A stretch of DNA of 41,476 nucleotides, from assembly GCA_017937845.1 (NCBI GenBank), contig JAGBCV010000059.1, positions 1 through 41,476 of the forward strand. Reading direction: 5' to 3'. Below the pieces are notes generated by a model. It worked only from the letters and a program-made list of their open reading frames with translations. It was not told where the DNA came from and did not search any database. Source of the stretch: Clostridia bacterium. Its GTDB lineage: Bacteria > Bacillota > Clostridia > Oscillospirales > CAG-272. Shown piece after piece: positions 40,294-41,476 of this stretch (positions within the stretch are counted from its first letter, which is position 1; every line of letters starts with the position of its first letter). Position numbers and translations under genes: made by a program.

Positions 40294-40490
40294 ATGAAGC
40301 GCACCTGCGGTGCATGAAAAATGAAGTAGGGCTTCGCCCCATGAAGCGTGCCTTCGGCACAGGTCAAAGTTACTGTGCGCTTCGCTTCACGGCGGCAAAG
40401 CCGCCGCTTCATGCGAGCTTAAGCGAGCGCTTCATATCGCCGTAAGGCGATGCTTCATTATAACTTGATCTTATCGCCTCCGGCGTGATT
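40294..40490. repeat. Nested hairpin array with ATGAAGC/GCTTCAT spacers
   Basis: Three copies of ATGAAG(C/T) on the left (40294, 40321, 40341) are mirrored by GCTTCA(T/C) on the right (40384, 40406, 40429, 40452). Each copy is followed or preceded by a small GC-rich hairpin: GCACC/GGTGC, GGGC/GCCC, GTGCC/GGCAC, GGCGGC/GCCGCC and ATCGCC/GGCGAT. A looser one comes last. The ATGAAGC and GCTTCAT copies can pair in nested order to give one branched structure. No gene is in it. It occupies the 300-bp gap between tRNA-Trp and the DUF4303-like gene. I do not know its function; both strands look alike. Confidence 0.85.
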
Positions 40491-40503
40491 TGGCGCGAAA
40501 CGG

Positions 40504-40532
40504 TTGAAATGTTCACATAATTGTGTTACAAT
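40504..40532 (+). promoter_or_regulatory. Promoter of the DUF4303-like gene
   Basis: TTGAAA at 40504-40509, 17-bp spacer, TACAAT at 40527-40532, shortly after the hairpin array. Confidence 0.7.
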
Positions 40533-40554
40533 AAAGGAAAAAGGAGAAAATCTT

Positions 40555-41145
40555 ATGAGTAACATTTCCGAAGCTATTTGTTCTAAAATAAAATCGACCA
40601 TAGACTCATGGTCTGAAAATGGTATTTATGCTATTTCGTTTTTTGTTTATTCCAACGAAGCATATCAATACAAAAATTATAGTAACATATCCACATTTGC
40701 CATCAGTTATAATACAGAGGAGGATTGCGATGGTGCGGATTTGTATGATGAAGAACGCTGGAATTATGCGTTTTGGAGGCAGGACGAAACTCCCATCATC
40801 GATCCCGATGAAGAACCTGAGATGACCAAACTTCTCTTTGATTGGTATAAAGAAAACGGCATTTCCGACATAGGTAAAGAAGATGACGATTGCTATGACA
40901 GCAATTTTAATTACATTGGAAAAGGACCTATTGGTCATTATGAATTATTGCAAATCGTTTCGGAAGTTGCCAACAAATTGCAGTCGGAGGGATATATTGA
41001 ACAACACTTCGGCAAAAAGATTCCTATAATTGTGCATGGCTTGGAATATGCATGGTATGACATTGAAGCCACAACAAAGGCTAATCCTCATGGAGAAGCA
41101 GACACTTTTATGAAAGCAATGAAAGAACTCGGTATGATTCCGTAA
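40555..41145 (+). CDS. DUF4303-like cytoplasmic protein
   Basis: A 196-residue acidic protein without membrane segments. Its plan fits DUF4303: an N-terminal helix (ICSKIKSTIDSWSENG), a strand with YAISFFVYS, then DEERWNYAFW near residue 70, a helix KLLFDWYKENGI, and a C-terminal YELLQIVSEVANKLQ helix. I chose ATG 40555, with AAAGGAG upstream; the longer frame would start in the promoter. The family has no settled function; some relatives sit near toxin-immunity genes, but none is seen here. Family call is by general pattern and only moderate. Confidence 0.6.
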   Translation: MSNISEAICSKIKSTIDSWSENGIYAISFFVYSNEAYQYKNYSNISTFAISYNTEEDCDGADLYDEERWNYAFWRQDETPIIDPDEEPEMTKLLFDWYKENGISDIGKEDDDCYDSNFNYIGKGPIGHYELLQIVSEVANKLQSEGYIEQHFGKKIPIIVHGLEYAWYDIEATTKANPHGEADTFMKAMKELGMIP

Positions 41146-41397
41146 TAATAAATAATACTACATAGATTCGTTTGCAAGCATAATGTTCAGTCTCCGGAAG
41201 ATAGCGTGTAAGACTAACATTCCATCATCGCCAAGGGATAAGTCTATTCGCTGACTTGAAAGCATGGATCGATTTCGAAAAAACTTGCTCTGCGGATCGA
41301 TTTTGAAAGGGTATCACAAGAAAAAAGCCATTCGCAAATGCTTCGGGCTCTTAAGGACAGTTTTCAAGAATTAAGAAATACGAGCATTGCGAAGGCT
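41146..41397. other. Intergenic region without recognisable gene
   Basis: No coding frame of interest. It holds a direct repeat GGATCGATTT(C/T)GAAA (about 41268 and 41297). It also has a copy of the left arm of the tRNA-Trp terminator (about 41319-41337), without the matching right arm. Confidence 0.6.
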
Positions 41398-41446
41398 AAG
41401 AAAAATACGAGAACATTTCGGTGTTTCTCGTATTTTTCTTTTTTGC
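41398..41446. terminator. Bidirectional terminator near the window end
   Basis: A 15-bp perfect stem AAGAAAAATACGAGA (41398-41412)/its complement (41426-41440), with a small inner ACA/TGT extension, and TTTT following. A T-rich tail exists on the plus strand. Confidence 0.75.
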
Positions 41447-41476
41447 ACATTTGCAGATTTTCCATTCTTATAGTAC

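Noticed and set aside
40294..40490. CRISPR array
   Set aside because: Repeats are only 7 bases, inverted between halves, and the spacers are hairpins; there are no cas genes.

Overview
The window is ordinary chromosome of a low-to-mid-GC Gram-positive anaerobe, most likely an uncultured gut-type member of the Clostridia. The clues are consensus sigma-A promoters with 16-18 bp spacers, strong GGAGG-type ribosome binding sites, a HisZ plus short-form HisG pair, BioY, a VanS/VanR-like two-component pair, a Firmicutes-type GalT and many intrinsic terminators. The species assignment is inference. I see no intact prophage, plasmid, CRISPR array or complete insertion sequence.

Layout. 1-2458: the end of an S41 protease gene, then greA and lysS. 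2593-4069: a two-gene unit of a one-pass membrane protein and a DUF4886 hydrolase-like protein. 4106-4457: a Gly-Arg-His tRNA unit. 4502-5515: a GH29 alpha-L-fucosidase without a signal peptide. 5568-8293 (minus): tldE and tldD, translationally coupled. 8461-10418: a glycine riboswitch ahead of a small ACT protein (UPF0237) and its partner UPF0210. 10473-11520: a CmpB-type membrane protein followed by what looks like the relic of an insertion sequence. 11573-14131 (minus): a sensor kinase and response regulator. 14265-15412: a Gfo/Idh/MocA oxidoreductase.

15461-24817 holds one long histidine operon: hisZ, hisG, hisD, hisC, hisB, hisH, a NUDIX hydrolase, a free-standing EF-Tu-domain-3-like protein, hisA, a membrane protein, hisF, hisIE and a second membrane protein. 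Start/stop overlaps tie most of the extra genes to the his genes. All core steps of histidine synthesis are present except a recognisable histidinol-phosphatase.

24899-29120 (minus) carries an EamA exporter, mntP (manganese efflux), galT and an RlmL-like RNA methyltransferase. 29230-30399 is a beta-helix protein behind a consensus promoter. 30461-31958 (minus) holds a nucleoside phosphorylase, a small membrane protein and a DUF2089 regulator with an inverted repeat over its own promoter. 32139-35056 (minus) is a Ca/Mn-type P-type ATPase under a yybP-ykoY manganese riboswitch, so with mntP the window has two likely manganese exporters. Then follow, on minus, an AI-2E family permease, a free-standing E2 acyltransferase-like protein that lacks the usual catalytic histidine, bioY, a double zinc-ribbon protein, a metallophosphoesterase and tRNA-Thr/tRNA-Tyr. 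On plus are tRNA-Met and tRNA-Trp, a striking nested hairpin array at 40294-40490, and a DUF4303-like gene.

The least explained signals are the hairpin array, the glycine riboswitch over UPF0237/UPF0210, the orphan EF-Tu domain in the his operon, the E2-like protein with an altered active site, and the DUF2089 operator.
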